Part shown: positions 1 to 6,446 of the stretch, piece after piece
How the letters are laid out: every line of letters begins with the position of its first letter
How positions within the stretch are numbered: position 1 is the first letter of the stretch
DNA from: SCUN01 sp964343975
Lineage (GTDB): Bacteria; Acidobacteriota; Vicinamibacteria; Vicinamibacterales; SCN-69-37
Length of the DNA stretch: 18,480 nucleotides
Assembly (NCBI GenBank): GCA_964343975.1
Contig: CAYFLU010000060.1
Span: forward strand, 1 to 18,480
Direction of reading: 5' to 3'
Translations under genes and position numbers: made by a program
The notes under the pieces: generated by a model
Told to the model about the DNA's origin: nothing
Seen by the model: the letters and a program-made list of their open reading frames with translations, nothing else
Databases searched by the model: none

Positions 1-358
1 CGTGCGCGCGCACGGCGATCATCATCACTTGATACCCGTGGTCGTGCAGGATCTTCGCCACGCCGAGCATCGACTGCAGCCGGTCCTTGTAGCCGTGCTG
101 CACGAGGATGAGTTTTCGGCTTTCCGCCGGAATGAACCAGCCGCGTAGTTGGGTGCCGTCGCTCGAACGCACCGCCACATCCACGAACGGCAACCGCCAC
201 GGTTCATCCCACGGTGTTTTGTCGGACCGGTTCCGAGAGTACGCCGGGTTGGTGATCAGCCGGTGGGCTTCCGAGCGCGTCTTCCCCGCCAGCGCAAAGA
301 CACCACCGGCCAGGAAGATGCCGAGCAGAGCGAAGACGATCGATCGGGTCCGGGCCAC
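1..358 (-). CDS. Alpha/beta hydrolase, N-terminal part (runs off window)
   Basis: About 119 codons are visible from a GTG start; the C-terminus, including most of the catalytic triad, lies outside the window. Residues 7-24 form a hydrophobic segment after two arginines (ARTR), read as a signal anchor or uncleaved signal peptide. A beta-rich stretch follows (LPFVDVAVRSSDGTQLRGWF), then LILVQHGYKDRLQSM, which resembles the strand and HG oxyanion motif of alpha/beta hydrolases, and GYQVMMIAVRAH, a typical next strand. Many proteins of this type are membrane-anchored serine hydrolases of unknown substrate. GTG is the only plausible start: an in-frame TGA, the stop of the upstream gene, lies seven codons before it. 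The 21-base gap to the FMN-barrel gene suggests co-transcription. The fold call is fairly secure; the substrate is unknown. Confidence 0.7.
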   Translation of the reverse strand, partial: MARTRSIVFALLGIFLAGGVFALAGKTRSEAHRLITNPAYSRNRSDKTPWDEPWRLPFVDVAVRSSDGTQLRGWFIPAESRKLILVQHGYKDRLQSMLGVAKILHDHGYQVMMIAVRAH

Positions 359-379
359 CGCGGCAAGTGTAACGCGGCG

Positions 380-919
380 TCAGCGCAGTTTGAGCGTGAC
401 CGGCTTCCAGGTCGCCGGGTCGTTGTTCATATGGAGCGCCACGCTCGTGACCTCGAGTGTGTCCGGCACGACCTTCACCAGCAGGTAGTCGTCCCCGCGG
501 TTCTGGTCCCTGTACATCCCGTTCCAGTCGTCCTTCCACCGCGCCGCCTTCGCCTGGGCGTCGCGCACGAGCGTCGCCGTGCCCTTCAACGTGACATAAC
601 CCTTGTTCGGCGCATCGAAGTACACGAGCGTCACGTGCGGATCCTTCACGAGCTCCTGCACTTTGCGCGACAGCGGATTGGTCGCGAACCAGACCGTGAA
701 GTCGGCTTCCGGAAGGAACGGATCGACGATGCGAGCGTCGGGCGCGCCGGAGGCGGCGGGTGCGGTGACGAACGTGGCGTAGCGCGCGTTGGCGATGATG
801 GTGCGCGACGCAGCCAGCACCGCGTCACGGCTTGGCGCTGCGGCCGGCGCCTGCGGGAGGAGGAACGACAGTAGAGCCAGCGCCGCGGTTGCGAACAGTG
901 TCATGCGTCTATTGTTCAA
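380..919 (-). CDS. Exported pyridoxamine 5'-phosphate oxidase-like (FMN split-barrel) protein
   Basis: 179 aa if the TTG at 919 is used, 174 aa if the ATG at 904 is used. The TTG start gives a better signal peptide n-region (NNRR) before the hydrophobic core FATAALALLSFLLPQAPAAA; the ATG start leaves no basic residues. The body matches the general-stress/PNPOx-like split barrel: an initial helix (SRTIIANARYATFVT), a strand with ADFTVWFATNPLSRKVQELVKDP, then HVTLVYFDAPNKGYVTLKGTA, and a C-terminal strand set (DYLLVKVVPDTLEVTS). Known relatives bind FMN, F420 or heme, or have lost the cofactor; which applies here cannot be read from sequence. An export signal on this normally cytoplasmic fold is unusual. 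It lies between PAS protein A and the alpha/beta hydrolase, all on the minus strand. Confidence 0.8.
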   Translation of the reverse strand: MNNRRMTLFATAALALLSFLLPQAPAAAPSRDAVLAASRTIIANARYATFVTAPAASGAPDARIVDPFLPEADFTVWFATNPLSRKVQELVKDPHVTLVYFDAPNKGYVTLKGTATLVRDAQAKAARWKDDWNGMYRDQNRGDDYLLVKVVPDTLEVTSVALHMNNDPATWKPVTLKLR

Positions 920-961
920 ACTTCCAGACGAAATTGACCACCGGAAGTGCGACCAACTCGT

Positions 962-1507
962 TCAGAGCGGGATCTCGGCCATGACGCGCGTGACGCAGTC
1001 GGGGCACATGCCGTGCGAGATCTGCGGGAGCGCCGGCGATTCGTGCAGCCCGAGCGAGGGCATCGCCTCTTCGACGTGCTTCCAGAGTCCTTCGGCGAGC
1101 ACGCGGCTGCACCAGGCGCACACGCGCAGAAAGTCTTCGGCGCGCGGCATGTGGATATCGAGCAGCGGCACGGCCGGGCGCTCGTCGGCGGTGACGGTGC
1201 GGGTTTCGAATCGCACGCGATCACCGACGGCAAAGACCGTCATTTCAAGCAATTGCACGCACTCGGGCGAATCGCAGCGGAACTGGAACTGCACGTTTCG
1301 GCCCATGCGGATGCGCGCCAGCATCTTGCGGTAGATCTGTTGGGTGGTGGCGTCGGAGATGAACTCCCACAGCGAGTGGGTGAGGATGCTGCGGCGGGTG
1401 ACGTTCGCGCCGTCATTGAGCAGCGCGAAGGTGTCCCATTCGTCGTTCACGAAGACAAGTCGATCGTGTTGGTCGATCTCATAGACCACCACGCCCATGT
1501 CTGTCAC
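962..1507 (-). CDS. PAS-domain protein A with C-terminal CxxC/HGxCPxC module
   Basis: 181 aa. Residues 7-105 look like a PAS domain (VVYEIDQHDRLVFVNDEW, then SLWEFISDATTQQIYRKML, then FRCDSPEC and LLEMTV). Residues 129-172 carry CAWC (C130, C133) and HGMCPDC (H165, C168, C171), the zinc-ribbon-like tail seen at the end of many bacterial PAS, kinase and response-regulator proteins. Two extra cysteines, C78 and C83, sit in the PAS sheet. No kinase, cyclase or DNA-binding output is present, so a sensor or partner-binding role is inference. The GTG at 1507 is chosen because it makes the protein exactly as long as its paralogue at 1973-2518 and lets the two align without gaps; ATG at 1498 is the alternative. 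A TATACT box lies 15 bases before the GTG. It lies 47 bases downstream of the VOC gene. Confidence 0.8.
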   Translation of the reverse strand: MTDMGVVVYEIDQHDRLVFVNDEWDTFALLNDGANVTRRSILTHSLWEFISDATTQQIYRKMLARIRMGRNVQFQFRCDSPECVQLLEMTVFAVGDRVRFETRTVTADERPAVPLLDIHMPRAEDFLRVCAWCSRVLAEGLWKHVEEAMPSLGLHESPALPQISHGMCPDCVTRVMAEIPL

Positions 1508-1522
1508 GCGTCGCCTGAAGGG

Positions 1523-1528
1523 AGTATA
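1523..1528 (-). promoter_or_regulatory. Putative -10 box of PAS protein A
   Basis: TATACT on the minus strand, followed by CC, 15 bases before the GTG start. The same TATACTCC occurs upstream of the paralogue at 2518. I see no good -35, so this rests on the match to the sigma70-type -10 and its recurrence. Confidence 0.4.
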
Positions 1529-1553
1529 CGCCCGTCGGCCCGCCGCGTGGGCA

Positions 1554-1937
1554 CTAGGCTTTCGGCGGCTCCCAGAGCTCGATCCGGTTGCCTTCCGGGT
1601 CGGTGACCCAGCCGAACTTGCCGTACTCCGACTCGTCGACCTTGGGGTCCACGTGGCAGCCTTCAGCCCGCAATGCGGCGAGGAGGGCATGGAGGTCGAG
1701 CACGCGGTAGTTGAGCATCACCGGCCCGGGAAAGTACGTCGAGTCGGCCTTGAAGATCGTCCACACGGTATATCCGGGTTCCGAACTCGCCTGCGGCTCG
1801 CTCCACTGGAACGTCGTACCCCAGTCTCCCGAGTCGATCCCCAGGTGCACGCGATACCACTCACGCAGCGCCACGTGATCTTTCGCACGCAGGAAGACGC
1901 CGCCAATGCCGACGACTCGTTTGTTCAAGGTGGACAT
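1554..1937 (-). CDS. VOC-superfamily (glyoxalase/bleomycin-resistance fold) protein
   Basis: 127 aa from ATG at 1937, preferred over the in-frame extension to 2009, which would run into the neighbouring PAS gene. Two beta-alpha-beta-beta-beta modules are visible: GIGGVFLRAKDHVALREWYRVHLGI at residues 10-34, and MLNYRVLDLHALLAALRAEGCHV followed by FGWVTDPEGNRIELWEP near the C-terminus. In glyoxalase I-type enzymes the first strand supplies a His, Gln or Glu and the second module a His as metal ligands. Here those positions read as glycine and asparagine, and only the terminal Glu of IELWEP remains. A metal-dependent glyoxalase I reaction is therefore unlikely; ligand binding or another VOC chemistry is possible. 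It is sandwiched between two PAS paralogues, 35 bases after one and 47 before the other. Confidence 0.82.
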   Translation of the reverse strand: MSTLNKRVVGIGGVFLRAKDHVALREWYRVHLGIDSGDWGTTFQWSEPQASSEPGYTVWTIFKADSTYFPGPVMLNYRVLDLHALLAALRAEGCHVDPKVDESEYGKFGWVTDPEGNRIELWEPPKA

Positions 1938-1947
1938 GACGGGCGCG

Positions 1948-1953
1948 AGTATA
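1948..1953 (-). promoter_or_regulatory. Putative -10 box of the VOC gene
   Basis: TATACT on the minus strand, 10 bases before the ATG at 1937, within the 35-base gap after PAS protein B. A start of transcription about 7 bases downstream would leave a leader of only a few bases. No clear -35 is visible. Confidence 0.4.
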
Positions 1954-1972
1954 CCCCCGCCACACCCCGGCC

Positions 1973-2518
1973 TCAGGTCGTGATCATCGCCTGCATCTGC
2001 GAGTAACACTCGGGACAGATGCCATGAGTCAGCTGTGGCACGGCGGCGGCCTCGAGTAGACCCAGCCGCGCAATCCCTTCATCGAAGGTGATCCACGTGT
2101 CGCCAGCCAGGATACGCGTGCACCACGCGCACATGCGCACGGCGGCCGGCGAGCGCGGCTGACGACGATCGAGCAGCGCGACGTCCTCGCGCGGCTCCAC
2201 CTCGATGGTGCGTGTCTCGAAGCGCACGTGCGAGCCCAGTGGACGCACATCCATCTCGAGCAGCCGTGTGCATCCGGGCGAATCGCAGCGGAAGTTGAAC
2301 TTGATTTCGTAACCGGCGCGAATGCGCGTGATGACCTGACGATACAGCTCTCGCGTGGTCGGATCCGACACGAAGTCCCACAACGAGCGATTCAGCACTT
2401 CGTCACGCGCCAGCTCAGCGCCATCGTTGGCATGCGCGAAGTGATTCCACGCGTCGTTGACGTAGACGATGCGATCGCGCGCATCAATCTCATAGACCAC
2501 ACCTTCATGCGTGTGCAT
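1973..2518 (-). CDS. PAS-domain protein B with C-terminal CxxC/HGxCPxC module
   Basis: 181 aa, the same length as PAS protein A and alignable to it with no gaps; I count 87 identical positions by eye, about 48 percent. The PAS region covers residues 7-105 (VVYEIDARDRIVYVNDAW, SLWDFVSDPTTRELYRQVI, FRCDSPGC, LLEMDV). The tail has CAWC (C130, C133) and HGICPEC (H165, C168, C171). All six cysteines and the histidine coincide with those of protein A, pointing to conserved metal binding or redox chemistry rather than chance. No output domain is present. ATG at 2518 is the start, with TATACT 17 bases upstream. The stop is 35 bases before the VOC start. The VOC gene between the two copies shows this is not a simple tandem duplication. 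Confidence 0.82.
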   Translation of the reverse strand: MHTHEGVVYEIDARDRIVYVNDAWNHFAHANDGAELARDEVLNRSLWDFVSDPTTRELYRQVITRIRAGYEIKFNFRCDSPGCTRLLEMDVRPLGSHVRFETRTIEVEPREDVALLDRRQPRSPAAVRMCAWCTRILAGDTWITFDEGIARLGLLEAAAVPQLTHGICPECYSQMQAMITT

Positions 2519-2535
2519 GCCGCTACCCTGCGCGG

Positions 2536-2541
2536 AGTATA
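2536..2541 (-). promoter_or_regulatory. Putative -10 box of PAS protein B
   Basis: TATACT followed by CC on the minus strand, 17 bases before the ATG at 2518, matching the box before PAS protein A. CTGACC lies upstream but 23 bases away, too far for a normal -35. Confidence 0.4.
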
Positions 2542-2605
2542 GGTGCGGCTCGAGCGGAGCGTACGGTCAGTTGTACTCAGGATCGCAAATTTCGTGCGCA
2601 CCACC

Positions 2606-2635
2606 GTGCCATTGCCGGATTCCCGGCAATGGCGC
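2606..2635 (-). terminator. Hairpin just downstream of the DUF1624-type gene
   Basis: A 13-bp stem (2606-2618 with 2623-2635, one T-G wobble) closes an ATTC loop, starting 4 bases after the TAG of the membrane-protein gene. The position suits a terminator for the minus-strand operon, but no T-run follows on that strand. It may instead be a dispersed palindromic repeat. The rest of the 120-base gap (2519-2638) holds only the -10 box of PAS protein B and nothing else I recognise. Confidence 0.45.
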
Positions 2636-2638
2636 ACG

Positions 2639-3796
2639 CTAGAGGTAGCTCAACCACCAGTCCCGACGTCGCTGCTTGAGCGCAGCAAACCAGCGGCACG
2701 CGCCGTACATGGTCATCACGACGACGGCCCACATGATGTACACGGTCACGAGACCCGATCCCCAACCGGGCGGCTGTGTGAACGGATAGTTGCCAAGATC
2801 CGGCGACGCGAACATCCAGTGCGCGCTGCCGTTGATGACGAGGCAGATGACCACGGCGGCGGCGTGCAGCAGAAAGAAGTGACCGATGTAGTAGAAGAGC
2901 GGCACGCGGCCGATGATCACGGCCGGCTGCATCCACTTCGGCGCACCGCTGTCGAAGAGACTCAGCAGGATCAGCGCCGGACCGAGCGTCATCAACAGGA
3001 AGATCAGCGACGGCGGATTCTTCGTGACGTTCAGAAACGAGATCAGCGTGCGACCGAACGTGTCGCCGTGCTGCCACTTCGCGGGATCACCGTACAGGTT
3101 CAGCAGGCGCAGCGCGACGAAGGCCAGTGTCAGCATCAGGCCGGTCGGAAACAGGAACGCCTGGCGCAACGTGGGCACCCAGGAATAGACGCGACCGAGG
3201 ACGTAACCAAGCGCCACCACCGCGATCCACGGCACGAGCGGATACGCGACGAACACCGTATGCTCCGGCGTGTTCAACAGGAAGCCCTGACGATGCACGA
3301 GCGACCAGAGGGGTGAGGCGACGCGCAGGCCATCGAGCAGGTTGTGCCCGGCGATGAGCACCACCGCGAGTGCGGCAATGGCCCAATCGGGCAACCACAC
3401 GAGCGCGGCCAGCAGGATCATCGAACAGCCGAGCGACCACAGCACGAGCAGCAGCGTGGTGTGGTAGTCGACGTTGAACTGATACACCAGGCACCGCACG
3501 ACGGTGACTTCGAGCAGGACCAGCCAGAGGCCGCGCGTGAGCAGGAAACGTGACAGGCCGGCGCAGCCCTTGCGGGCGAGGGCGAGGCGCGCGCTCGTGC
3601 CCGTGAGGAGCGCGAACGTCGGCGCACAGAAGTGCGTGATCCAGCGCGTGAAGAAGAGCGGCAGCGTGGCCGTCACCGCCACAGGACTGCCAAAGAAGTC
3701 GCGCGTGTGGTCGAGGGCCATCAGGATCATGATGAGCCCCCGCACGACATCGATCCCGTCGAGGCGCCGGCGCGCGGGCACGACAGGCGTGGACAT
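2639..3796 (-). CDS. DUF1624/heparan-alpha-glucosaminide acetyltransferase-like membrane protein
   Basis: 385 aa, polytopic, with about ten hydrophobic segments. The N-terminal motif RRLDGIDVVRGLIMILMALD followed by HTRDFF (D16, R19, D29, H30) is the hallmark of the DUF1624/YeiB/HGSNAT-like family of membrane acyltransferase-type proteins. Near the C-terminus, RVPLFYYIGHFFLLH and a Trp/Pro-rich loop (NYPFTQPPGWGSG) are also typical. The substrate is unknown. ATG at 3796 is chosen because it follows the stop of the upstream GNAT gene by 2 bases (TGA-CC-ATG), which implies translational coupling; the reading frame stays open further upstream but only as a shadow of the GNAT gene. Pairing with a soluble acetyltransferase is notable, but a shared pathway is only a guess. 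Confidence 0.85.
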   Translation of the reverse strand: MSTPVVPARRRLDGIDVVRGLIMILMALDHTRDFFGSPVAVTATLPLFFTRWITHFCAPTFALLTGTSARLALARKGCAGLSRFLLTRGLWLVLLEVTVVRCLVYQFNVDYHTTLLLVLWSLGCSMILLAALVWLPDWAIAALAVVLIAGHNLLDGLRVASPLWSLVHRQGFLLNTPEHTVFVAYPLVPWIAVVALGYVLGRVYSWVPTLRQAFLFPTGLMLTLAFVALRLLNLYGDPAKWQHGDTFGRTLISFLNVTKNPPSLIFLLMTLGPALILLSLFDSGAPKWMQPAVIIGRVPLFYYIGHFFLLHAAAVVICLVINGSAHWMFASPDLGNYPFTQPPGWGSGLVTVYIMWAVVVMTMYGACRWFAALKQRRRDWWLSYL

Positions 3797-3798
3797 GG

Positions 3799-4401
3799 TC
3801 AGCCGCGCGCGCCCTGCCGCGCCAACCGCAGTGCGAGATGCTTGCGGACATCCGGCCATTCGGCGGCCAGGATGCTGTACATCACCGTGTCGCGTACCGA
3901 GCCGTCTTTGCGTTTGCGCGAGTGACGGATCACGCCGTCCTTCTTGGCGCCGAGGCCCTCGATCGCGCGCTGTGAGCGGAAGTTGAATGCGTCTGTGCGC
4001 AAGCCGACCACCGCGCAACCGAGCGTGTCGAACGCGTGCGCGAGCAGCAGCATCTTGCAGGCGGTGTTGACGTGCGTGCGCTGGCAGCGCGCGGCATAGA
4101 AGGTGTAGCCGATCTCCACACGATCGATGTCGGCCATGACGTCGTGATAGCGCGTGGAGCCGACGATGTCTCCGCTGGCGAGGTCGCGGACGACCCACGA
4201 CAGCATGTGGCCGTCACGCTGGCCGTCGAGCGCGGCCGCAATCCAGGTATTGACGTCCGGCGGCGCCGGCACCGCCGTGAACCACAACTCCCACAGCGCG
4301 CCGTCACTCGCCGCGGCGATGATCGCGTCCGCGTGCTCGCGCCCGAGCGGTTCGAGCCGCACGCCGTGGCCTTCGAGCATCACCGGAGCCAGATGAATCA
4401 T
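3799..4401 (-). CDS. GNAT-family N-acetyltransferase (RimJ/RimL-like)
   Basis: 200 aa. The N-terminus VMLEGHGVRLEPLGREHADAI is the usual first strand and helix of RimJ/RimL-type acetyltransferases. The centre has LSWVVRDLASGDIVGSTRYH and the acceptor-side strand RVEIGYTFYAARCQRTHVN, where the acetyl-CoA loop would lie, followed by FDTLGCAVVGLRTDAFNFRSQRAIEGLGAKKDGVIRHS, strongly family-like. It transfers acetyl from acetyl-CoA to an amine that cannot be predicted. It has its own promoter-like sequence at 4414-4441 and ends 2 bases before the DUF1624-type gene, so the two are probably co-expressed. Confidence 0.88.
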   Translation of the reverse strand: MIHLAPVMLEGHGVRLEPLGREHADAIIAAASDGALWELWFTAVPAPPDVNTWIAAALDGQRDGHMLSWVVRDLASGDIVGSTRYHDVMADIDRVEIGYTFYAARCQRTHVNTACKMLLLAHAFDTLGCAVVGLRTDAFNFRSQRAIEGLGAKKDGVIRHSRKRKDGSVRDTVMYSILAAEWPDVRKHLALRLARQGARG

Positions 4402-4413
4402 GACGGTCCCTGC

Positions 4414-4441
4414 AGTATCGCACGTGCCGGGTGCGTGTCAG
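4414..4441 (-). promoter_or_regulatory. Sigma70-type promoter of the GNAT gene
   Basis: On the minus strand, CTGACA (4441-4436) is followed after 16 bases by GATACT (4419-4414), 12 bases before the ATG at 4401. This is the only place in the window where I see a convincing -35 with normal spacing. The -35 overlaps the TGA of the DUF2164 gene, so the GNAT and DUF1624-type pair may be transcribed both from here and by readthrough from GH20-DUF2164. Confidence 0.55.
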
Positions 4442-4698
4442 CCCTTCCGGCTCGTCGGCCAGTATCCGAATTCTTTCTCGTGGCACACGCCCTCGAGGTC
4501 GAGCGTGCGCTCCTGAAAGTACTTCTGCGCATCACCAATGGCGCGGTTGTAAATGCTCGGGCCGATCTCCTTCAACACGAACTCCAGCAGGAGCTGCGCC
4601 TTGAGATCGCCCACTTCTTCGTCCAGATGCTCGGCCGTGAAGCGCTTGATCGACGAGAGCGCTCGGTTGGTGTCGTCGGGCGTGAGCTGAATCGCCAT
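4438..4698 (-). CDS. DUF2164 domain-containing protein
   Basis: 86 aa, soluble, acidic and helical. The whole length matches my memory of the DUF2164 family: SSIKRFTAEHLDEEVGDLKA, LLLEFVLKEIGPSIYNRAI, and the C-terminal EKEFGYW. The family is small and of unknown function. The ATG follows the GH20 stop by 4 bases (TAA-CGCG-ATG), so it is probably translated from the GH20 message. The C-terminal PTSRKG tail is short and basic. No ligand or catalytic residues can be named. Confidence 0.85.
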   Translation of the reverse strand: MAIQLTPDDTNRALSSIKRFTAEHLDEEVGDLKAQLLLEFVLKEIGPSIYNRAIGDAQKYFQERTLDLEGVCHEKEFGYWPTSRKG

Positions 4699-4702
4699 CG
4701 CG

Positions 4703-6379
4703 TTACCCCAGCGGATGAAAGTTCACGTCGAGGATCTTGAGGCGCTGCAAGTGCACCTGCAGGCGCGCGAGGAAGTCGGGGTACTGTCGCTTCGCCTGCG
4801 GGGACCACGCCACTTCGGCGAGGGCGATCAGCCGCGGAAACGCGTTCCACTCCACCTCGCGGCCGTTCTGCAGGTACTCCGTCCAGAGCTGCCCCTGCGC
4901 GCCGAGAATGTGCCTCTGGAATTCCGGCTCGAGCTGCGGGGGCATCGGGTCGTAGCTGTAGACCTTGTCGAGCGGCAGGAACCCGCCGATGTTGAGCGGT
5001 TCATTCGCGGTGTCGCGCGTCTGGTAGTAGTCGAAGTAGGTGTGGCTCGTCGGCGTCATCACCGCGTCGTGCCCCGACCGCGCGGCCGCCATCGCGTGAT
5101 TGATGTCGCGCCACGCCATCACCGTGGCGTTGTCGGCCACGCCGCCTTCGAGAATCTCGTCCCAGCCGATGAGGCGCCGGCCCTTCGACGTGAGGTAGCC
5201 GTCCATCTGCTTGATGAACCAGCTCTGCAACTCCGCCTCATCCTTGAGGCCGAGCTCCTTGATCCGCGCCTGAATCTTGGGATTCGCCTTCCACTGGTCC
5301 TTCGTCGCTTCATCGCCGCCGATGTGGATCCACGGGCTCGGGAAGAGGTCGAGCACTTCACCGAGCACGTTCTGCATGAACTTCACCGTGCTGTCATCCG
5401 CGTTGAGGATGAACGGCGACACCGCCCACGTCTGTCGCACCTCCGTCGGCTCGCTCGTGCTGCCGAGTTCCGGATACGCGGCCACCACTTCCTGCGAGTG
5501 CCCCGGCATCTCGATCTCCGGAATCACCGTGATGAACCGCTCCGCCGCATACGCCACGATCTCGCGCGCGTCATCCTGCGTGTAGAACCCGCCGCTGCGG
5601 TGGTTGTCGAACTGCTCGGGCTTGGGGTTCGTGACGTACTTGCCGATCAGCGTCTTGCTGCGCCACGCGCCGACCTCGGTGAGTTTCGGATACTGCTTGA
5701 TCTCGAGACGCCAGCCCTGGTCGTCGGTGAGATGCCAGTGGAAGCGGTTCATCTTGTGGAGCGCGAGAAGGTCGATGTACTTCTTCACGAACTCCTTCGG
5801 CATGAAGTGGCGCGACACATCGAGGTGCGCGCCGCGCCACCGGAAGCGCGGCACGTCGCGGATCGTGACGGCTGGCACCGGCCACAACGCCTGGCCGCCC
5901 GCCTTCTGCGACGCGATCTTCGCGCTCCGAAAGATCTCCGCCGGCAGCAACTGCCGCAGCGTCTGGATGCCGTAGAACACGCCAGCCGGCGCGCCGCCGA
6001 CGATCTCGATCGATTTCGGCGTCACCGTGAGCTGATAGCCTTCGGCGCCGAGCGCGTCGAGCGTGGCCTTGGCTTTGGTCAACCGCAGCGCAATGTGCGG
6101 CGTCGTGGCCGGCACCGTGCCGACCGTGACCGCCAGATCGAATCCCGTCGCCGGGCGCACGAGCGACGCGAGATACCGCCCCTCGCCGCGCAGTGCCGGA
6201 TCCACGGCAATCGGCACGTTGCCGGTGAGTGCAAATACTCCCAATCCCGGCGTCAAGGTCGACGGCAATGGGACGACACTAATAGAAGGAGTGGATGGCG
6301 CCTGCGCTGCGGGCGAGGCCACGAACGACCCGGCGACAAGCGCGCCGAGTGTGAGCAGGGCGGAAAGCCTGAAAGTCAT
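4703..6379 (-). CDS. Secreted beta-N-acetylhexosaminidase, GH20
   Basis: 558 aa. It hydrolyses terminal beta-linked GlcNAc or GalNAc by substrate-assisted catalysis. Residues 1-27 form a signal peptide (MTFRLSALLTLGALVAGSFV, then an ASPAAQA cleavage region), so it acts outside the cytoplasm. Residues 30-170 are the GH20b N-terminal domain (GAEGYQLTVTPKSIEIVGGA, GVFYGIQTLRQLL). From about 177 the catalytic barrel begins with FRWRGAHLDVSRHF, followed by NRFHWHLTDDQGWRLEIK and PEIEMPGHS. HIGGDEATKDQW at 352-363 carries the catalytic Asp356-Glu357 pair; W407 and D408 lie in GWDEILEG. The family motif is intact. ATG at 6379 is chosen because it begins the signal peptide and follows a GATAAT box. 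It is divergent from the EAL-HDOD gene and leads into DUF2164. Confidence 0.95.
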   Translation of the reverse strand: MTFRLSALLTLGALVAGSFVASPAAQAPSTPSISVVPLPSTLTPGLGVFALTGNVPIAVDPALRGEGRYLASLVRPATGFDLAVTVGTVPATTPHIALRLTKAKATLDALGAEGYQLTVTPKSIEIVGGAPAGVFYGIQTLRQLLPAEIFRSAKIASQKAGGQALWPVPAVTIRDVPRFRWRGAHLDVSRHFMPKEFVKKYIDLLALHKMNRFHWHLTDDQGWRLEIKQYPKLTEVGAWRSKTLIGKYVTNPKPEQFDNHRSGGFYTQDDAREIVAYAAERFITVIPEIEMPGHSQEVVAAYPELGSTSEPTEVRQTWAVSPFILNADDSTVKFMQNVLGEVLDLFPSPWIHIGGDEATKDQWKANPKIQARIKELGLKDEAELQSWFIKQMDGYLTSKGRRLIGWDEILEGGVADNATVMAWRDINHAMAAARSGHDAVMTPTSHTYFDYYQTRDTANEPLNIGGFLPLDKVYSYDPMPPQLEPEFQRHILGAQGQLWTEYLQNGREVEWNAFPRLIALAEVAWSPQAKRQYPDFLARLQVHLQRLKILDVNFHPLG

Positions 6380-6386
6380 CGACGAA

Positions 6387-6392
6387 ATTATC
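6387..6392 (-). promoter_or_regulatory. Putative -10 box of GH20
   Basis: GATAAT on the minus strand, only 7 bases before the ATG at 6379, which would put the transcription start at or next to the start codon. No clear -35 lies upstream. It is in the 67-base divergent region shared with the EAL-HDOD gene. Confidence 0.45.
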
Positions 6393-6435
6393 CCGCGATG
6401 GCCCTCAAGGCGGATTGGTTTCTGCCGATTGCACG

Positions 6436-6442
6436 GAAGGAC
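6436..6442 (+). promoter_or_regulatory. Shine-Dalgarno sequence of the EAL-HDOD gene
   Basis: GGAAGGA lies 4 bases before the ATG at 6447. It decides the start: the frame stays open upstream through the divergent GH20 gene, but only this ATG has a ribosome-binding site. It contrasts with neighbours that have a -10 box almost against the start codon. Confidence 0.6.
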
Positions 6443-6446
6443 CAGT

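Noticed and set aside
962..2518. Recent tandem duplication of the PAS gene
   Set aside because: Identity is only about half and an unrelated VOC gene lies between the copies, so the split is old.
3797..4198. N-terminal extension of the DUF1624-type protein
   Set aside because: The frame stays open through the GNAT gene but is only an alternate reading of it. The DUF1624 motif begins a few residues after the ATG at 3796.
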